A stretch of DNA of 64,000 nucleotides from Chryseobacterium balustinum (GTDB lineage: Bacteria > Bacteroidota > Bacteroidia > Flavobacteriales > Weeksellaceae), in contig NZ_FUZE01000018.1 of the NCBI RefSeq assembly GCF_900168205.1, forward strand, positions 1 through 64,000. The letters run 5' to 3'. The translations under genes and the position numbers were made by a program. Under the pieces are notes generated by a model, which ran no database searches, was not told the origin of the DNA, and saw nothing but the letters and a program-made list of their open reading frames with translations. Positions 62,626 through 64,000 of this stretch are shown here, piece after piece; position 1 is the first letter of the stretch; every line of letters starts with the position of its first letter.

Positions 62626-62967
62626 TTAGTTCTTTTTTCCGATTCCGTCTATTTCAGATTCATGTGTTGAAACAGCATCTTTTCTCCATGATTTCTCAAG
62701 ATGTCGATGCACAAACCAAACGACAAAAATTGAACTCACCCATCCTAAAACAGTAGCAAGAGTCGCCGAAAACAAATCTAATTCCTGAGAAAAAGTGTTC
62801 GGATTTAACAGTAATCCGATAAATCCATAAATCAGCCAAACCAAAAACTGAACTCCCAAACAAATTCCCATTCCCAGCAAGCCATATTTCCAGTGAACTT
62901 TCCCGTTTCTTACAGCCAATTTTTGATAGTATCTAAAAACACCAATGGCAATTATAATTGAAATCAT
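62626..62967 (-). CDS. Small membrane protein, tandem paralogue 2
   Basis: 113 residues (MISIIIAIGVFRYYQKLAVR; YGLLGMGICLGVQFLVWLIY), the paralogue of the gene 25 bases downstream and 10 bases from truA. Order truA, paralogue 2, paralogue 1 is probably one operon. Function unknown. Confidence 0.75.
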   Translation of the reverse strand: MISIIIAIGVFRYYQKLAVRNGKVHWKYGLLGMGICLGVQFLVWLIYGFIGLLLNPNTFSQELDLFSATLATVLGWVSSIFVVWFVHRHLEKSWRKDAVSTHESEIDGIGKKN

Positions 62968-62977
62968 TTTCTTTTAT

Positions 62978-63715
62978 TTAAAATTCATACCCAACATCGA
63001 CCAAAAACAATGCATGAGCCGGTGCAGAAGTTCCTGCAGAATTTCGGTTTTTATTTTCTATTACTTTTCGGATATCTTCCGGCTGTATCTTACCGGAGCC
63101 TACTTCTACCATTGTCCCTACAATTGCTCTTACCATATTTCTCAGAAAACGGTTGGCTGAAACGGTGAATTTCAATTCGGTTCCGTTTTGCTCCCATTCT
63201 GCTTTATACATTTTGCAGAGATTGGTTTTGTTGTCGGTATGCAGTTTTGCAAAGCTTGTAAAATCTTCGTATTCAAATAAAATCTTACAGGCTTCATTCA
63301 TTTTATTGATATCTAAAGGTTTTCTCCAATGTTGCCAAGCCGAATCCTGCGTAAACGGATTTTTTTCCAAAGAAATATAATATTCATACGTCCTGAAAGT
63401 TGCATCAAAACGGGCATGAAAATCATCTTTCACTTCAAAAATTCTTTTGATTGAAATATCAGCAGGTAAAAAACTATTCAGTCTATGAGTAAGCTGATTG
63501 TTTAACACCTGATCCGTCTCAAAATGGGCAAACATTTTCTTGGCGTGAACACCAGTATCTGTTCTCCCCGCTCCAGTTGTTTTAATTTTTTCTTGTAAAA
63601 TTGTAGAAAGCGCTCGTTCCAGTTCTTCCTGTACAGAAATATCTTTCGGCTGAATCTGGTAACCAAAATAATTTTTACCGTTGTATGAAAATTCTATAAA
63701 ATATCTCAAAATCAA
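62978..63715 (-). CDS. truA: tRNA pseudouridine(38-40) synthase
   Basis: 245 residues. Catalytic Asp53 is in GAGRTDTGVHA, with the N-terminal RYFIEFSYNGKNYFGYQIQP and the C-terminal NRFLRNMVRAIVGTMVEVGS motif. It modifies the anticodon stem-loop of many tRNAs. Leads a leftward operon with two small membrane proteins. Confidence 0.95.
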   Translation of the reverse strand: MILRYFIEFSYNGKNYFGYQIQPKDISVQEELERALSTILQEKIKTTGAGRTDTGVHAKKMFAHFETDQVLNNQLTHRLNSFLPADISIKRIFEVKDDFHARFDATFRTYEYYISLEKNPFTQDSAWQHWRKPLDINKMNEACKILFEYEDFTSFAKLHTDNKTNLCKMYKAEWEQNGTELKFTVSANRFLRNMVRAIVGTMVEVGSGKIQPEDIRKVIENKNRNSAGTSAPAHALFLVDVGYEF

Positions 63716-63892
63716 TCAATATTAAATTTTAGAAATAAAATATGAAATAAATTCCCATCAAAATGATAAAATATTGTCATTCTTTTTACTTCTTAAACGT
63801 TCCTGCAAAAATACTTTAATTTGATGGCAAAAAAAATTGTTAATTTATTTCGAAAACTGATTAAAAACATCAATTAACGGTTTTAAAATTCT

Positions 63893-63900
63893 TATTTTTG
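63893..63900 (+). promoter_or_regulatory. -7 element close to the lpxK start
   Basis: TATTTTTG, an exact TAnnTTTG match that ends 6 bases before the ATG. The transcript would be nearly leaderless. No TTG partner at the right spacing. Confidence 0.45.
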
Positions 63901-63906
63901 CAGCGT

Positions 63907-64000
63907 ATGAAAAGATGGTACCTCTACCCTTTTTCTTTAGGTTATCACATGGTTACGGGCATCCGAAACACAATGTATGATCTGGGAATTTTTAAGTCTA
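63907..64000 (+). CDS. lpxK: Tetraacyldisaccharide 4'-kinase, 5' end only
   Basis: Reads MKRWYLYPFSLGYHMVTGIR then NTMYDLGIFKS and runs off the window. This N-terminus, with its short hydrophobic entry and the Y-D-x-G-I-x-K-S phosphate-site approach, is characteristic of LpxK, which phosphorylates the lipid A precursor. Only about 31 residues are visible, so catalytic motifs cannot be checked. Confidence 0.75.
   Translation, partial: MKRWYLYPFSLGYHMVTGIRNTMYDLGIFKS

Overview
The window looks like chromosome of a Chryseobacterium-type flavobacterium (Bacteroidota, Weeksellaceae). It is AT-rich, two SusC/SusD pairs and a type IX secretion sorting domain are present, a TamL lipoprotein partners TamB, the cbb3 oxidase has fused CcoN/CcoO subunits, and promoters fit the Bacteroidota pattern TTG-N(16-20)-TAnnTTTG with little sign of Shine-Dalgarno sequences. 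I see no rRNA, tRNA or CRISPR array.

Layout. 1-950 is repeat-rich DNA without a convincing gene. 952-4604 holds a small XRE regulator and a cbb3 oxidase (ccoNO fusion, ccoP). A compact structured RNA, possibly 6S-like, follows at 4650-4772. 5011-12407 is a tamB-tamL operon for envelope assembly. 12745-15724 carries a YihY-type membrane protein, argS and an overlooked double-glycine leader peptide. 15810-25825 is two leftward SusC/SusD systems separated by rnhB. 26275-30941 has yidC, pyrG and a YceI protein. 31042-38901 has radA, an AcpH-like gene, a toxin-antitoxin pair whose toxin is frameshifted, a HupE-like protein, an MFS exporter divergent from an HxlR regulator, and an M1 peptidase. 39054-41464 is groES-groEL with a four-helix-bundle (S23-type) gene wedged between them.

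The accessory part begins directly after groEL. 41719-43600 is a two-gene CBASS-like anti-phage operon: a CD-NTase with all catalytic residues and a predicted S-4TM pore effector. 43600-46700 has dispersed hairpin repeats, a 63-bp tandem repeat, a Kelch protein and small unknown genes. 46696-54137 carries an arr-type rifampin ADP-ribosyltransferase, a GNAT enzyme, an M48 peptidase and an ANT(6)/AadS-type aminoglycoside adenylyltransferase gene.

That last gene is cut in two by a 3188-bp element (50741-53928). The element has 23-bp imperfect terminal inverted repeats and a perfect 8-bp target duplication (TTAAAAAA); deleting it with one duplication restores a continuous 286-codon gene. It encodes an IS1595-type transposase plus an unusual cargo: a 24-residue hydrophobic peptide behind a folded leader, a rod-like RNA with mutually exclusive pairings before a secreted protein, and several small unknown genes. 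I consider this cargo-carrying IS the most interesting object in the window, with the CBASS operon second.

54317-64000 returns to ordinary content: a secreted unknown, DUF2200 and two DUF1801 proteins, an FMN riboswitch controlling ribB, a T9SS cargo protein, an outer-membrane barrel, an ABC exporter, two paralogous small membrane proteins, truA, and the start of lpxK.
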